A stretch of 64,000 bases of DNA from Pseudomonas sp. G34 (GCF_031119625.1 NZ_JAVHZV010000006.1:52026-116025); one strand, 5' to 3'. Counted from the first letter of the stretch, positions 40,920-52,062 are shown. Made by a program: numbers and translations. The notes: a model not told the origin generated them from the letters alone.

Positions 40920-43900
40920 TCAGGAACGAACCAGGCTTGGCCGGGCCATGCGCTGCAGAAAATCCGCCGCGAGCATCGGCTTGCCGAGCAGGTAGCCCTG
41001 GCCAACCTCACAGCCCAGTTTTTTCAGGTGCTCGAGCTGCTCTGGCGTCTCGATGCCTTCGGCCACGCATTCCAGGCCCAGATTGCGGGCGATCATCAGG
41101 ATGGTTTCCACCAGCAGGACGTTACTGCCGTTGCCGCCGGCGCCCAGGTCCTGGGTGAAGCTGCGGTCGATCTTCAGGCGATCCAGCGGCAGCCGCTTGA
41201 GGTAGGTCAGGGAGGAATAACCGGTACCGAAATCGTCGATCGAGAAGCGCACGCCGAGGGCCTTGAGCGCCCGCATGTTGGCGATGCACTGCTCGACGTC
41301 CTCGAGTAGCACGCCCTCGGTGAGCTCCAGTTCCAGCGCCGTGGCCGGCACGCCGTAGCGCTCCAGGCAGCCGCGCACCCGCTCGACGCATTCGCGGCTG
41401 CGCAGCTCCCGTGGGCTGAGGTTCACCGCCAGCACCACGCTGGGGTAGTGCGGCAACCAGCCCTGCAGCGTGGCGCAGGCGCGCTCCAGCACCCAGCTGC
41501 CGATGTCCTGGATCAACCCGGTTTCCTCGGCCAGCGGGATGAACTGGCCCGGCAGGATTTCGCCCTTCTCCGGGTGCGCCCAGCGCACCAGCACCTCGGC
41601 ACCGATCAGTTGGCCGTCGCCCAGTTGCAGCTGTGGCTGGAACACCAAGTACAGCTGGTCGCGGGCAATGGCCTGGCGCAGCTCGCCCTGCAACTGCAGG
41701 CGCTGATCGATGGCCGCCTGCATCTCCGGCGCAAAGAAGTGCAGGGCGTTGCGCCCGCCCTGCTTGGCGCGGTACATGGCGGTATCCGCCTGTTTGAGCA
41801 CGTCGGCGGCGTTCTGCTCGCCGAGCGGATGCAGGGCGATGCCGATGCTGGCACTCATTGCCAGCTCATGGCCGTCGATCAGGCAGGGCTGCTCCAGGCT
41901 CTTGAGCAAGCGCTCGCCAACCATCGCCGCCTGCTCGCCCGCCAGCTGGGCATTGGCGTCCAGCCCCTCGAGCAGCACCACGAACTCGTCGCCGCCCATG
42001 CGTGCCAGGGTGTCTTCGTTGCGCAGCTGCGCTTCCAGGCGCGCGGTCACTTCGCGCAGCAGGCTGTCGCCGACCAGATGGCCAAGGCTGTCATTGACCG
42101 TCTTGAAATGGTCGAGGTCGATGAACAGCAGCGCGCCCAGGCTGCCCTGGCGAATCTCGCGATCCATGGCGTGCTGCAGGCGGTCGAGCATCAGCCGGCG
42201 ATTGGGCAGGCCGGTCAGCTCGTCGCTGTAGGCCAGGCGCTCGATCTCACGCTGGTAGCGCTGGCGCTCGGAAATGTCCGTCACGCTGCAGCGGATCAAT
42301 ATCGGCTCGCCCGGCAGGCGCACCAGGCGCACCTCGCAGGGGAACTGCCGGCCAGTGCTGTCGCGGTGCAGCCACTCGAACACCGGCACCTCGCCCGCCA
42401 GGGCCGCCTTGAGGTAATGCCTGGCGGCCTCGGACGACGGCCTGCCATCGGCTTGCCGCTCCGGACTCAGCTCGAAGGGCCGGCGGTTGAGCAACTCCTC
42501 GCGGCGATAGCCGAACAGGCGCAGGGCATTGGCGTTGAAGTCGACCATGCCGCCCGCGTCGCTGTAGAGCATGATCGCCTCCGGCGCATGTTCGACGACG
42601 GTACGGTAGCGGGCCTCTGCCTCGAAGCGCGCACTGATGTCCTCGACCAGCACCAGGAACATGCTGACCCTGCCGTCGTTGCGCCGCACCGCGCGCAGGT
42701 TGAGCCGTGTCGGTACTCGGCTGCCATCGGCGCGCAAGAAGTTGCGGTCGCGCTCGAAACCCTCGCGGCTGCCGGCCAGCACCTCGTCGAGCAGCGGTTG
42801 CTCGGCTTCGAGGTCGTCCGCACAACTGATGCCCGCCCAACTGGATTCCAGCAACTGCTCGCGGCTCAGGCCGAGGATGCTGCACAGTTTGAGGTTGACC
42901 TCCGACCAGCCGAAGGTCGGGGTGATCAGCGCCATGCCGATCAGCGGTGCCTCGAAGAACAGCCGCAGGCGGTCGTCGCGCTCGCGCAGTTGCTGCTCGG
43001 TGCGGCGCCTGGCGGTGATGTCCTGGGCGGCGCCATAGATGCGCACCAGCTCACCACCGTCGCGCTCGGCAACCCCGAGCAAGCGCACCCAGCGCGGGCG
43101 GCCCCTGGCGGTGGTGCCGCGCACCTCGATATCGAACTGATCCTCGCCCTTGTACATGTTCTGCAAGGTGCGGCCGATCAGCTCGCGGCCGGCGGCATCG
43201 AACTGGCACAAGGATTCCTCAAAGGACGGCGCGCCGCTTTTCGGATCCAGTTCGTAGATGGCGAAGCAGCCGGCGCTCCAGTACATGCTCATGTCGCGCA
43301 TGTCCAGCGACCAGCCGCCCAGGTCGGCGATGTTTTCCGTCTGGGTGAACAGGTGGCTCTGCTGCTGCAGGGTTTCGCTCTGGCGCAGCATGTCCTGGGC
43401 CAGCTGCTCGCGGGCGCTGACGTCCTGCTGCATGACGATGAAGTGGCTGACACCCTGTTCGTCGCGCATCGGCGCCAGGATCACCTCGCCCCAGAAGGCT
43501 TCACCATCCTGGCGCTGCAGGCGCAGTACGGCATTGCCGGGTACTTCACGGCGGATGGCGGTTTCCAGGGCATGCAGGCCTTCGTGACGTTTCTCGCCAC
43601 GCAGCAGCTCGAGCAGGCTCAACCCCAGCGTGGCGTTGGCTTCACGCCCGCTGATCTGCTCGAAGGCCGGGTTGCAGTAGACCAGCGGCAGCTGCGCCTG
43701 GCGCGCATCGGCGATCAGCACCCCCAGCGGGCTGGCATCCAGCGCCGAATGCGCCAGGGTCAGCTGGCGCTGCACCGCTGCGCTGTGCACCAGGGCCAGG
43801 CGCAGATCGGTGAGGCTGCGGCCGATCAGCAGTGCCGCAAAGATGAACAGCAGGATGCCGACATGCAGTTCCAGGCGCTGCGGCTCGACCCAGCTGAAGG

Positions 43901-44705
43901 CACCGCGGGTATCAAGCCACGGCAGCACCAGAACCGCCAGAACGCTGATTGTCGCCCCGTACAGCGCCCCGGAAAATCCCCACACCAGCGCCAGGCCCAG
44001 CATGATCAGGCCGACGGCCGGCAACTTCAACGCCGTGGGCAACAGTTCCAGCAGTATCGGCAGGCACACCAGCACCGGCAGCAGGACATAGGGCCGCGGC
44101 ACCTTACGCAACGCATCAGGCACCCGCAGCAGCGGCGCTGCCAGCCCCTCGACCGGCATCAGCCAGCCACGCCGACGCAGCCAGGGGCTGAAGTAGGTCA
44201 GCAGTGCACTGGAGATCAACAGCGCCGTCAGGCTGTCGACCAGCCAGAGCGTCAACGCCAGTTGCGGCACCTGCCGCACCGGCAACTCGCCGAGCAGCAG
44301 CCGGTTTGCGATCAGCAGCACAACGGCCAGTGCCGCCGGCAGCAGCACGCCCAGCAAAGCGAAGCGCAGCACGTGGCTGATGTCCGGCAGCGCCACGTCG
44401 AACGGGCGCCAGCGCAGCAGCAGGTAACAGCTGGCAACACCCAGGGTTTCCGGGAGGCCATGCAGGGGCGCCAGGCGCCAGTCCAGCCCCCACAGCGGCG
44501 TGGAGAGCACCGCGTTGGCGTAGAGCGCCAACAGCACCCGTGGCCCCCACCAGAGCACCAGAACCAGCGCCAGGGCGAACGGCAGATAGAAAATGCCCAG
44601 CCCGCCTTCGAACTGAGTGATCAGCGACAGCTGGGTGGCCAGATGGAAGGCCGGCAGCGGCAGCCACCATGTCCATGATGGCAGGCGTTCAGCAGTGCGG
44701 GGCAT
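40920..44705 (-). CDS. MASE1-PAS-GGDEF-EAL dual-domain c-di-GMP protein
   Basis: A 1261-residue inner-membrane protein. An N-terminal MASE1 sensor with about eight membrane segments (1-310) is followed by several PAS/PAC domains (about 315-810), GGDEF (about 820-985) and EAL (about 1000-1250). The cyclase motif RMGGDEF (GGDEF at 904-908) is intact, with the inhibitory I-site RNED five residues before it. The EAL motif reads EVLVR at 1037, with DDFGTGYSS and EGIETPEQ conserved. Both activities look possible. It lies between ldcA and amgS and converges on ldcA; its signal is unknown. Confidence 0.9.
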   Translation of the reverse strand: MPRTAERLPSWTWWLPLPAFHLATQLSLITQFEGGLGIFYLPFALALVLVLWWGPRVLLALYANAVLSTPLWGLDWRLAPLHGLPETLGVASCYLLLRWRPFDVALPDISHVLRFALLGVLLPAALAVVLLIANRLLLGELPVRQVPQLALTLWLVDSLTALLISSALLTYFSPWLRRRGWLMPVEGLAAPLLRVPDALRKVPRPYVLLPVLVCLPILLELLPTALKLPAVGLIMLGLALVWGFSGALYGATISVLAVLVLPWLDTRGAFSWVEPQRLELHVGILLFIFAALLIGRSLTDLRLALVHSAAVQRQLTLAHSALDASPLGVLIADARQAQLPLVYCNPAFEQISGREANATLGLSLLELLRGEKRHEGLHALETAIRREVPGNAVLRLQRQDGEAFWGEVILAPMRDEQGVSHFIVMQQDVSAREQLAQDMLRQSETLQQQSHLFTQTENIADLGGWSLDMRDMSMYWSAGCFAIYELDPKSGAPSFEESLCQFDAAGRELIGRTLQNMYKGEDQFDIEVRGTTARGRPRWVRLLGVAERDGGELVRIYGAAQDITARRRTEQQLRERDDRLRLFFEAPLIGMALITPTFGWSEVNLKLCSILGLSREQLLESSWAGISCADDLEAEQPLLDEVLAGSREGFERDRNFLRADGSRVPTRLNLRAVRRNDGRVSMFLVLVEDISARFEAEARYRTVVEHAPEAIMLYSDAGGMVDFNANALRLFGYRREELLNRRPFELSPERQADGRPSSEAARHYLKAALAGEVPVFEWLHRDSTGRQFPCEVRLVRLPGEPILIRCSVTDISERQRYQREIERLAYSDELTGLPNRRLMLDRLQHAMDREIRQGSLGALLFIDLDHFKTVNDSLGHLVGDSLLREVTARLEAQLRNEDTLARMGGDEFVVLLEGLDANAQLAGEQAAMVGERLLKSLEQPCLIDGHELAMSASIGIALHPLGEQNAADVLKQADTAMYRAKQGGRNALHFFAPEMQAAIDQRLQLQGELRQAIARDQLYLVFQPQLQLGDGQLIGAEVLVRWAHPEKGEILPGQFIPLAEETGLIQDIGSWVLERACATLQGWLPHYPSVVLAVNLSPRELRSRECVERVRGCLERYGVPATALELELTEGVLLEDVEQCIANMRALKALGVRFSIDDFGTGYSSLTYLKRLPLDRLKIDRSFTQDLGAGGNGSNVLLVETILMIARNLGLECVAEGIETPEQLEHLKKLGCEVGQGYLLGKPMLAADFLQRMARPSLVRS

Positions 44706-44795
44706 ACGAACCTCATAGCGCTATGCCAGCACAGCATGAACCAGCCTGGAAGGGCTGTACAGGTGCCTGCATCGACTTAACAGCCTAGTCGAGAA

Positions 44796-46109
44796 TCAGG
44801 CCGCGTCGCGTGGTAGCAACAACCCCAGAGGCAGGCAGATACGGGCTTCCAGCCCACCGCCGGTACGGTTGCGCAGCTCCACGCTGCCGCCATGCAGCGA
44901 GGCGATGCGCTTGACGATGGCCAGACCCAAGCCGGCCCCCTTGCCACCGCGGGCGCTGTCGCCACGGATGAAGGGGTTGACGATATTGCTCAGCTCGCTC
45001 GGGTCGATCCCGGCGCCACGGTCCATCACGCTCAGCACCACGTAGGGCGCGCTGTGGTCACCGGCCACCGACAGAACGATCTCCACCGGGCTGCCGCCAT
45101 AGCGCAGGGCGTTCTCGATGAGGTTGACGATCAGCCGCTTGATCGACACCCGGCGCAGCGGAAAGGCCGGCACCGCTTCGAGGAACAGGCGCACCTGCTC
45201 GCTCTTCTGGTTATAGGGGGCGACCACCTCACGAATCAGCTCGGGTAGCACCAGTTCCTCGACGGGTTCGTCACGACCATCGCGGATGAAGGCCAGGAAC
45301 TGATCGAGGATGGCGTCCATGTCCTCGATATCGCGCACCATGTCATCGGTCAGTTCCGAATCATGGTCGAGAAACTCCAGCGACAGGCGCAGCCGGGTCA
45401 GCGGCGTGCGCAGGTCATGGGACACCCCTGCGAGCATCAGTTCGCGCTCGCGCCCGGCCTGCTCGACGTCCTCGGCCATCTGGTTGAAGGCGCGGTACAC
45501 CTCGGCCATTTCGTTCGGCGTGTCGCCGACCGGCAGCCGTACGCTACGCCCCTGACCCAACTGACGGGCGGCGATCACCAGGCGCTTGAGCGGCGCACTG
45601 AGCTGGCGCACGAAAATCCATGCCGCTGCCGTGGACAGCAGGCCGATGCCCAGGAACCAGCCCAGCACGCTCCAGATCCGCTGGCCACGCAACGGATGCG
45701 GGTAGAGCGGCACGCGCACCCAGTCCTCGCCGAGCGTCGGCGCATGCACCCAAAGGGCCGGCGGGCTCTTGGCGCGAACCCGGGTTTCGGTATCCGGCCC
45801 CAGTTCGGACTGCATCTGCCGCTGGAAGATTTCGCTATAGGGCCAGTGCTCCTCGCTGGCCGGCACTTCCGCACGGGTCACCCGCTTGAGGCCGGCGGCC
45901 TCGGCGATATTGCCGCGGTCCTCGGCATCCGCCGCCCAGTAGGCGCGCAGGGTCAATGCGGCGCCGTGGCTGTACTGACGATCCACCAGCACATCCTCGT
46001 TCATCATCAGGTAGACGAGGGTCAGCGCCTTGGAGAACAGCACGACGATCAGCACCAGCCAGAGGGTGCGCGAGAAGAAGCTTTGCGGAAACCAGAGTGG
46101 AGCTTTCAT
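44796..46109 (-). CDS. amgS: Sensor histidine kinase AmgS (EnvZ-like)
   Basis: A 437-residue inner-membrane kinase. TM1 (about 15-36), a periplasmic domain of about 110 residues, TM2 (about 150-170), HAMP, HisKA with His231 in GVSHDLRTPLTR, and HATPase with NLIENALRYG and GKGAGLGLAIVKR. In P. aeruginosa AmgRS responds to membrane stress from aminoglycosides and misfolded proteins. It follows amgR after an unusual 259-bp gap containing a repeat and a hairpin. Confidence 0.9.
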   Translation of the reverse strand: MKAPLWFPQSFFSRTLWLVLIVVLFSKALTLVYLMMNEDVLVDRQYSHGAALTLRAYWAADAEDRGNIAEAAGLKRVTRAEVPASEEHWPYSEIFQRQMQSELGPDTETRVRAKSPPALWVHAPTLGEDWVRVPLYPHPLRGQRIWSVLGWFLGIGLLSTAAAWIFVRQLSAPLKRLVIAARQLGQGRSVRLPVGDTPNEMAEVYRAFNQMAEDVEQAGRERELMLAGVSHDLRTPLTRLRLSLEFLDHDSELTDDMVRDIEDMDAILDQFLAFIRDGRDEPVEELVLPELIREVVAPYNQKSEQVRLFLEAVPAFPLRRVSIKRLIVNLIENALRYGGSPVEIVLSVAGDHSAPYVVLSVMDRGAGIDPSELSNIVNPFIRGDSARGGKGAGLGLAIVKRIASLHGGSVELRNRTGGGLEARICLPLGLLLPRDAA

Positions 46110-46157
46110 AAGAACAGGAGCCGGGGCAGAACGCTGAAGGCGGAGGGCTGAACGAAA

Positions 46158-46184
46158 GAGGGCTGGTTTCGGTATCCAGCCCTC
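46158..46184 (-). terminator. Hairpin between amgR and amgS
   Basis: A nine-pair stem GAGGGCTGG / CCAGCCCTC with a nine-base loop; read leftward it is followed by TTTCGTT. It may attenuate transcription from amgR into amgS, but the T-run is poor. Confidence 0.4.
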
Positions 46185-46197
46185 ATGCGTCTTGTTG

Positions 46198-46330
46198 GCT
46201 TACAGAGCATTGAGAAACGTAGGCGACGACTGCACAGGCGGTAGCGCGAAGCAGCAAGCCCGAGCCGAGGCAGCCAGCGCAAGACGATGCGTGTACGAGT
46301 GGTACATGAGCATCTTTCGCCCATCTTCAA
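46198..46330 (-). repeat. Intergenic co-varying hairpin element, copy 2 (amgR-amgS)
   Basis: Read leftward, ATGCTCA is followed by the hairpin TGTAC-CACTC-GTACA (46292-46306 on the plus strand), then CTTGCGCTGGCTGCCTCG, CCTACGTTTCTCAA and TGCTCTG. The order of conserved blocks matches copy 3 at 52063-52184, with an extra insertion. Confidence 0.6.
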
Positions 46331-46368
46331 AGCCGCGCGGGCAGCCCGGGTAGTTTCTCACTGGCCTG

Positions 46369-47106
46369 TTACTTGTTGCCGTCCGGCACGAACACATACC
46401 CCACACCCCAGACCGTCTGGATATAGCGCGGCTTGGACGGATCCGGCTCGATCAGCCGGCGCAGGCGGGAAATCTGCACGTCGATGGAGCGCTCCAGGGC
46501 ATCCCACTCGCGGCCACGGGCCAGGTTCATCAGCTTGTCGCGGGTCAGCGGCTCGCGGGCATGCTGCACCAGCGCCTTGAGCACGGCGAACTCACCGGTG
46601 GTGAGCATGTGCACCTCACTGCCCTTCTTCAGCTCGCGGGTCGCCAGCGACAACTCGTACTCGCCAAAGGTGACGCTCTCGTCCTCGCTGCCTGGCGCGC
46701 CCGGCACCACCGGCACCTGGCGGCGCAGCACGGCCTTGATACGGGCCAGCAGCTCACGCGGGTTGAACGGCTTGGCCAGGTAGTCGTCGGCACCGATTTC
46801 CAGGCCCTGGATGCGGCTGCCCTCGTCGCCCTTGGCGGTGAGCATGATGATCGGCACCTGGTTGTTGGCAGCGCGCAGGCGGCGGCAGGCACTCATGCCA
46901 TCCTCACCGGGCAACATCAGGTCGAGCACCACCAGGTTGAACAGTTCGCGCGACAGCAGGCGGTCCATCTGTTCGACGTTCTCCACCGCACGCACACGAT
47001 AGCCCTGCTCGTCGAAGAAACGTTCGAGCAAGCGACGCAGGCGGGCGTCGTCATCGACAATCAGGATCTTCTCGCCTTCGACCGGTTGTACTGCAGTGCT
47101 GCTCAT
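46369..47106 (-). CDS. amgR: Response regulator AmgR (OmpR family)
   Basis: A 245-residue protein. The receiver domain has the acidic pair VDDD, the phospho-acceptor in NLVVLDLMLPGEDG and the lysine in DDYLAKPFNPREL. An OmpR winged helix (ARGREWDALERSIDVQISRL) follows. Divergent from tex, with 264 bp between. Partner kinase amgS lies downstream. Confidence 0.93.
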   Translation of the reverse strand: MSSTAVQPVEGEKILIVDDDARLRRLLERFFDEQGYRVRAVENVEQMDRLLSRELFNLVVLDLMLPGEDGMSACRRLRAANNQVPIIMLTAKGDEGSRIQGLEIGADDYLAKPFNPRELLARIKAVLRRQVPVVPGAPGSEDESVTFGEYELSLATRELKKGSEVHMLTTGEFAVLKALVQHAREPLTRDKLMNLARGREWDALERSIDVQISRLRRLIEPDPSKPRYIQTVWGVGYVFVPDGNK

Positions 47107-47370
47107 AGAGGCTCCTTGACCGAGAGTCCGCGGCGCGATGCGCCCGGCTGAACGGTGGCATTATGGCTCAGAGGCCGTGTAGACCACGCAATGTCCATTG
47201 TTAGCAGATTTTTCGCCTCGATTGGCGCACTTCCCGCCGATTCACGGTCTGACAGCAGCTTGCGGCGGTGGCATGCGCGCCTGCAGGCGTGGCTATAATG
47301 CGCCGCTTTATCGTCCGGCCAATCATGAGCGAGGCTGGTTTTAGTCGTTTCAAGGTGGATTCTTCTTTCT

Positions 47371-49713
47371 ATGCTCAGCATCAACAACCGTATCGCCGAA
47401 GAACTGGGCGTGCGCCCGCAACAGGTCGCTGCCGCCGTCGCCCTGCTCGACGAAGGGTCCACCGTGCCGTTCATCGCACGCTACCGCAAGGAAGTCACCG
47501 GCAGCCTCGACGATACCCAGCTGCGTAATCTGGAAGAGCGCCTGCGCTACCTGCGCGAACTCGATGATCGCCGCGCGAGCATCCTGGCCAGCATCGAGGA
47601 ACAGGGCAAACTGACCCCCGAGCTGACCCGCGAAATCAACCTCGCCGACACCAAGACGCGCCTCGAAGACCTCTACCTGCCGTACAAGCAGAAACGCCGC
47701 ACCAAGGGCCAGATTGCCCTGGAAGCCGGCCTCGGCGAACTGGCCGACGCCCTGTTCAGTGATCCGAGCCTGACGCCGGAGACCGAAGCGGCGCGCTTCA
47801 TCGATGCCGAGAAAGGCTTCGCCGACACCAAGGCGGTGCTCGAAGGCGCCAAGTACATCCTCATGGAGCGCTTCGCCGAGGACGCCAGCCTGCTCAGCAA
47901 CCTGCGCGGCTATCTCAAGGACAACGCCACGCTCAGCGCCCGGGTAATCGCCGGCAAGGAAACCGAAGGCGCCAAGTTCCGCGACTACTTCGAGCACGAC
48001 GAAAAGCTCAAAAGTGCCCCGTCGCACCGTGCCCTGGCGATTTTCCGTGGCCGCAACGAGGGCATCCTCAGCGCCAGCCTCAAGGTCGGCGACGAGCTTC
48101 CGGGCGGCGCTCCGTCGGGCACCCTGCACCCGTGCGAAGGCATGATCGCCGAGCGTTTCGGCATCGCCAACCAGGGCCGCGCCGCCGACAAGTGGCTGGG
48201 CGAGGTGGTGCGCTGGACCTGGAAGGTCAAGCTCTACACCCACCTGGAAACCGACCTGCTCGGTGAGCTGCGTGAAGCGGCCGAAGACGAAGCCATCAGC
48301 GTATTCGCCCGTAACCTGCACGATTTGCTGCTGGCCGCGCCGGCCGGCCCGCGCGCGACCCTGGGCCTCGACCCGGGCCTGCGCACCGGCTGCAAGGTCG
48401 CCGTGGTCGATGCCACCGGCAAGCTGCTGGACACCGCCACCGTGTACCCGCACGCGCCGCGCAACGACTGGGACGGCACCCTCAACGTGCTGGCCAAGCT
48501 GTGCGCCAAGCATGGCGTCGACCTGATCGCCATCGGCAACGGCACCGCCAGCCGCGAGACCGACAAGCTGGCCATCGAGCTGATCAAGAAATACCCGGGC
48601 CTGAAGATGACCAAGATCATGGTCAGCGAGGCCGGCGCCTCGGTGTATTCGGCCTCGGAACTGGCCGCCAAGGAATTCCCCGACCTGGACGTCTCGCTGC
48701 GTGGCGCAGTCAGCATCGCCCGCCGCCTGCAGGACCCGCTGGCCGAGCTGGTGAAGATCGACCCGAAATCCATCGGCGTCGGCCAGTACCAGCACGACGT
48801 GTCCCAGCTCAAGCTGGCGCGCAGCCTGGATGCGGTGGTGGAAGACTGCGTGAACGCCGTCGGTGTGGACGTCAACACCGCCTCCAGCGCCCTGCTCGCG
48901 CGTATTTCCGGCCTCAACGCCACCCTGGCACAGAACATCGTCGCCCACCGTGACGCACACGGCGCGTTCAAGACCCGCGAGTCCCTGAAGAAAGTCCCGC
49001 GCCTGGGCGACAAGACCTTCGAACAGGCCGCCGGCTTCCTGCGCGTGATGAATGGCGACAACCCGCTGGACGCCTCGGCGGTGCACCCGGAAACCTACCC
49101 GCTGGTGCAGCGCATCGCCGTCGATACCGGCCGCGATATCCGCTCGCTGATCGGCGATTCGGGCTTTCTCAAGCGCCTGGATCCGAAGAAGTTCACCGAC
49201 GAGACCTTCGGCCTGGTGACGGTTGGCGACATCCTCAGCGAGCTGGAAAAACCCGGCCGCGACCCGCGCCCCGAGTTCAAGACCGCCGAGTTCCAGGAAG
49301 GCGTGGAAACCCTGAAAGACCTCGAGCTGGGGATGATCCTCGAAGGCGTGGTCACCAACGTGACCAACTTTGGCGCCTTCGTCGATATCGGCGTGCACCA
49401 GGACGGCCTCGTGCATATCTCGGCACTGTCCGAGAAGTTCATCAAGGACCCGCACGAAGCGGTCAAGGCCGGCGACGTGGTCAAGGTCAAGGTCATGGAA
49501 GTGGACATCCCGCGCAACCGCATCGCCCTGTCGATGCGCATGAGCGACACCCCCGGCGAGAAAGTCGATGGCCCCCGTGGCGGCGCCCGCCAGGGCGGCG
49601 GCAAGGGCGGCCAGGCACCGCGCAGCGAGCGCCACTCCGGCCAGGAAAAACCGGCCCCGGCCAATGCGGCCATGGCTTCGCTGTTCGCCAACGCCAAGCA
49701 ATTGAGGAAGTAA
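47371..49713 (+). CDS. tex: Tex-family RNA-binding transcription accessory protein
   Basis: A 780-residue protein: N-terminal HTH/helical region ([19 protein letters not shown]), YqgF-like nuclease-fold domain ([17 protein letters not shown]), helix-hairpin-helix region ([19 protein letters not shown]) and C-terminal S1 domain ([20 protein letters not shown]). Tex binds nucleic acids and acts with the elongating RNA polymerase. A TATAAT box lies at 47294-47299. The C-terminus is Gly/Lys-rich and variable. Confidence 0.94.
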   Translation: MLSINNRIAEELGVRPQQVAAAVALLDEGSTVPFIARYRKEVTGSLDDTQLRNLEERLRYLRELDDRRASILASIEEQGKLTPELTREINLADTKTRLEDLYLPYKQKRRTKGQIALEAGLGELADALFSDPSLTPETEAARFIDAEKGFADTKAVLEGAKYILMERFAEDASLLSNLRGYLKDNATLSARVIAGKETEGAKFRDYFEHDEKLKSAPSHRALAIFRGRNEGILSASLKVGDELPGGAPSGTLHPCEGMIAERFGIANQGRAADKWLGEVVRWTWKVKLYTHLETDLLGELREAAEDEAISVFARNLHDLLLAAPAGPRATLGLDPGLRTGCKVAVVDATGKLLDTATVYPHAPRNDWDGTLNVLAKLCAKHGVDLIAIGNGTASRETDKLAIELIKKYPGLKMTKIMVSEAGASVYSASELAAKEFPDLDVSLRGAVSIARRLQDPLAELVKIDPKSIGVGQYQHDVSQLKLARSLDAVVEDCVNAVGVDVNTASSALLARISGLNATLAQNIVAHRDAHGAFKTRESLKKVPRLGDKTFEQAAGFLRVMNGDNPLDASAVHPETYPLVQRIAVDTGRDIRSLIGDSGFLKRLDPKKFTDETFGLVTVGDILSELEKPGRDPRPEFKTAEFQEGVETLKDLELGMILEGVVTNVTNFGAFVDIGVHQDGLVHISALSEKFIKDPHEAVKAGDVVKVKVMEVDIPRNRIALSMRMSDTPGEKVDGPRGGARQGGGKGGQAPRSERHSGQEKPAPANAAMASLFANAKQLRK

Positions 49714-49716
49714 GCG

Positions 49717-50106
49717 ATGAGCCAACCCGTGGACGAAATCGGCAAGAGCAGCGCCTTCGGGCGCCTGCTCGGCCTGCAGATCGTCAAGGCCGAGGCCGGC
49801 GAGGCGATCATCGCCCTGAGCATGCACGACGGCCTGCGCAACCTGCACGGCAAGCTGCATGGCGGCGCGCTGTTCTCGCTGATCGACACCGCCATGGGCC
49901 AGGCCAGCCACAGCCTGAGCGACGGCGAGCCGAGCAGCGTTACCCTGGAGTGCAAGGTCAACTACATCCGCGGCGTCACCGAGGGTGATCTGAGCTGCCG
50001 CGCCTGGGTCATCCACGCCGGCCGCCGCACCCAGGTGATCGAGGCCGAAGTGCACCAGCACGACAAGCTGGTGGCCAAGGCCCAGGCCACCTTCGCCTGC
50101 CTCTAG
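49717..50106 (+). CDS. PaaI-family hotdog-fold thioesterase
   Basis: A 129-residue protein with the hotdog thioesterase motif LHGGALFSLIDTAMGQA, in which the Asp and Gly residues are typical of PaaI enzymes that hydrolyse acyl- or aryl-CoA. It starts three bases after the tex stop and is probably co-transcribed. The substrate is unknown. Confidence 0.85.
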   Translation: MSQPVDEIGKSSAFGRLLGLQIVKAEAGEAIIALSMHDGLRNLHGKLHGGALFSLIDTAMGQASHSLSDGEPSSVTLECKVNYIRGVTEGDLSCRAWVIHAGRRTQVIEAEVHQHDKLVAKAQATFACL

Positions 50107-50148
50107 TCTTTCAGTAGAGATTCGTCGCTTTTTGGCAGGCAAATAGTT

Positions 50149-50226
50149 CGTAGGGTGGACGACGCTTCATCCGTCCACCGCCCCGTGATCGCAACGGTGG
50201 ATGAAAAGAGCGTCATCCACCCTACG
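50149..50226 (+). repeat. 78-bp palindromic repeat, copy B
   Basis: Begins CGTAGGGTGGACGACGCTTC and ends CATCCACCCTACG. Each half forms its own GGTGGA/TCCACC hairpin and the ends are inverted repeats of each other. The rest of the 332-bp gap 50107-50438 holds TTTCACGG / CCGTGAAA (near 50287-50311) and the gshA start region, but no gene. Confidence 0.75.
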
Positions 50227-50438
50227 GCCGCTTTTGCCTTGCAGCTGCCGCTTCATGCAAAGATCGTGAGCAGGCTCCGAGGCCCCATTTCACGGGCAGC
50301 GGCGCCGTGAAAGCCGTCTGCGCGTGTCGCTAAAACGTACATGCCTTTCGCCAGACGACCAACGTCAGCAATCCCCCCCTTGTAGAGTCCAGCATCCACC
50401 CCCATATTGGGGCGACCGCTGCGTGAAGGAATGCAATC

Positions 50439-52019
50439 TTGAGCGACCTGTTCTCCCGCCGTCTGGCCCTGCTCGGCGAGCACGCCAACCTGTCCCTGCT
50501 CTCCCAGTGCCTGCACGGCATCGAGCGCGAATGCCTGCGCGTCGATGAACGCGGCCAACTGGCTCTGAGCGATCACCCGGCCGCCCTGGGCTCGGCGCTG
50601 ACCAATGGGCAGATCACCACGGACTATTCCGAATCCCTGCTCGAGTTCATCACCGCCACCGCGGTCGACCCGGGCGAGACGCTGGCCGAGCTCGATCGCA
50701 TCCACCGCTTCGTGTACAGCAAGCTCGCTGGCGAATACCTGTGGAGCCCGTCGATGCCCGGCCCGCTGCCGGATGAAGAGACGATTCCGATCGCCCGTTA
50801 CGGCAGCTCGCATATCGGCCAGCTCAAGTACGTGTACCGCAAGGGCCTGGCCCTGCGCTACGGCAAGACCATGCAGTGCATCGCCGGCATTCATTACAAC
50901 TTCTCCCTGCCGGAGCAGCTGTGGGCGGTGTTGCAGGAGGCCGAAGGCGACGGGCGCAGTGCCCGCGACTATCAGTCGTCGCGCTATATCGCGCTGATCC
51001 GCAACTTCCGTCGCTACAGCTGGCTGCTGATGTACCTGTTCGGCGCCTCGCCGGCGCTGGACAAGAACTTCATGCGTGGCCGCCCGCACCAGCTCCAGGA
51101 GCTGGACGCCGACACCCTGTACCTGCCCTACGCCACCAGCCTGCGCATGAGCGACCTGGGTTACCAGAGCGAAGCCCAGGCCGGGCTGACGCCCTGCTAC
51201 AACGACCTGGCCAGCTATACCGACAGCCTGCGCCAGGCGGTGGGCACGCCCTATCCGCCCTACGTGAACATCGGCACCAAGAAGGACGGCGAGTGGCTGC
51301 AGCTCAATACCAACGTGCTGCAGATCGAAAACGAGTACTACTCCAACATCCGCCCGAAGCGGGTGACCTACAGCGGCGAGCGGCCGATCCAGGCGCTGAT
51401 GGCCCGTGGCGTGCAGTACGTCGAAGCGCGCTGCCTGGACATCAACCCGTTCCTGCCGATGGGCATCGACCTCGCCGAATCGCGCTTCCTCGACGCCTTC
51501 CTGCTCTACTGCGCCCTGCAGGACAGCCCGCAACTGAGCAATGGCGAATGTGGCAGCTGCTCGGACAACTTCCTCAAGGTGGTCAAGGAAGGCCGTCGCC
51601 CGGGCCTGCACCTGTCTCGCCAGGGCGTACCGGTGGTGCTGCAGACCTGGGCCCACGAACTGCTCGACGGCATCGAAACCATCGCCGAACTGCTCGACGC
51701 CAGCCAGGGCAGCAACCAGCACGCCAACGCCCTGCAGGCCCAGCGTGCGAAAGTCGACAACGCCAGCCTCACCCCCTCGGCGCAGGTACTGGCCGAGTTG
51801 CAGAAAGGCGAAACCTTCGCGGCCTTCTCCCTGCGCCAGAGCAAGCGCCACGCCGAGCATTTCCGCAGCCAGCCGCTGAGTGCCGAACAGCAGGCCGAGT
51901 TCGAGCAGGCCGCCAGGCAATCCCTGCTGGATCAGGCCGAACTCGAAGCCCATGAAGAAGGTGACTTCGACAGTTTCGCCGCCGCCTATCAGGCCAGCAT
52001 CCTCGCCCTGGCCGTGTGA
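50439..52019 (+). CDS. gshA: Glutamate-cysteine ligase
   Basis: A 526-residue enzyme catalysing the first, rate-limiting step of glutathione synthesis. Recognisable segments are [47 protein letters not shown] and [12 protein letters not shown]. The frame opens with TTG at 50439, eight to nine bases after AAGGA, and gives the normal [14 protein letters not shown]-terminus. No argA follows as it does in P. aeruginosa; instead an RMF-like gene is next. Confidence 0.94.
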   Translation: MSDLFSRRLALLGEHANLSLLSQCLHGIERECLRVDERGQLALSDHPAALGSALTNGQITTDYSESLLEFITATAVDPGETLAELDRIHRFVYSKLAGEYLWSPSMPGPLPDEETIPIARYGSSHIGQLKYVYRKGLALRYGKTMQCIAGIHYNFSLPEQLWAVLQEAEGDGRSARDYQSSRYIALIRNFRRYSWLLMYLFGASPALDKNFMRGRPHQLQELDADTLYLPYATSLRMSDLGYQSEAQAGLTPCYNDLASYTDSLRQAVGTPYPPYVNIGTKKDGEWLQLNTNVLQIENEYYSNIRPKRVTYSGERPIQALMARGVQYVEARCLDINPFLPMGIDLAESRFLDAFLLYCALQDSPQLSNGECGSCSDNFLKVVKEGRRPGLHLSRQGVPVVLQTWAHELLDGIETIAELLDASQGSNQHANALQAQRAKVDNASLTPSAQVLAELQKGETFAAFSLRQSKRHAEHFRSQPLSAEQQAEFEQAARQSLLDQAELEAHEEGDFDSFAAAYQASILALAV

Positions 52020-52062
52020 AACCGGGCCAGGCTCGCCTGGCAGGCCATTGGAAAACTATCTA

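Noticed and set aside
41448..44678. A 1076-codon open frame antisense to the GGDEF-EAL gene
   Set aside because: Composition is typical of antisense shadow (Gln/Ala/His/Arg-rich) and the sense strand encodes an intact multi-domain protein.
47350..50142. A 930-codon open frame antisense to tex and the thioesterase
   Set aside because: It spans two intact genes with known domains; no start signal or motif supports it.
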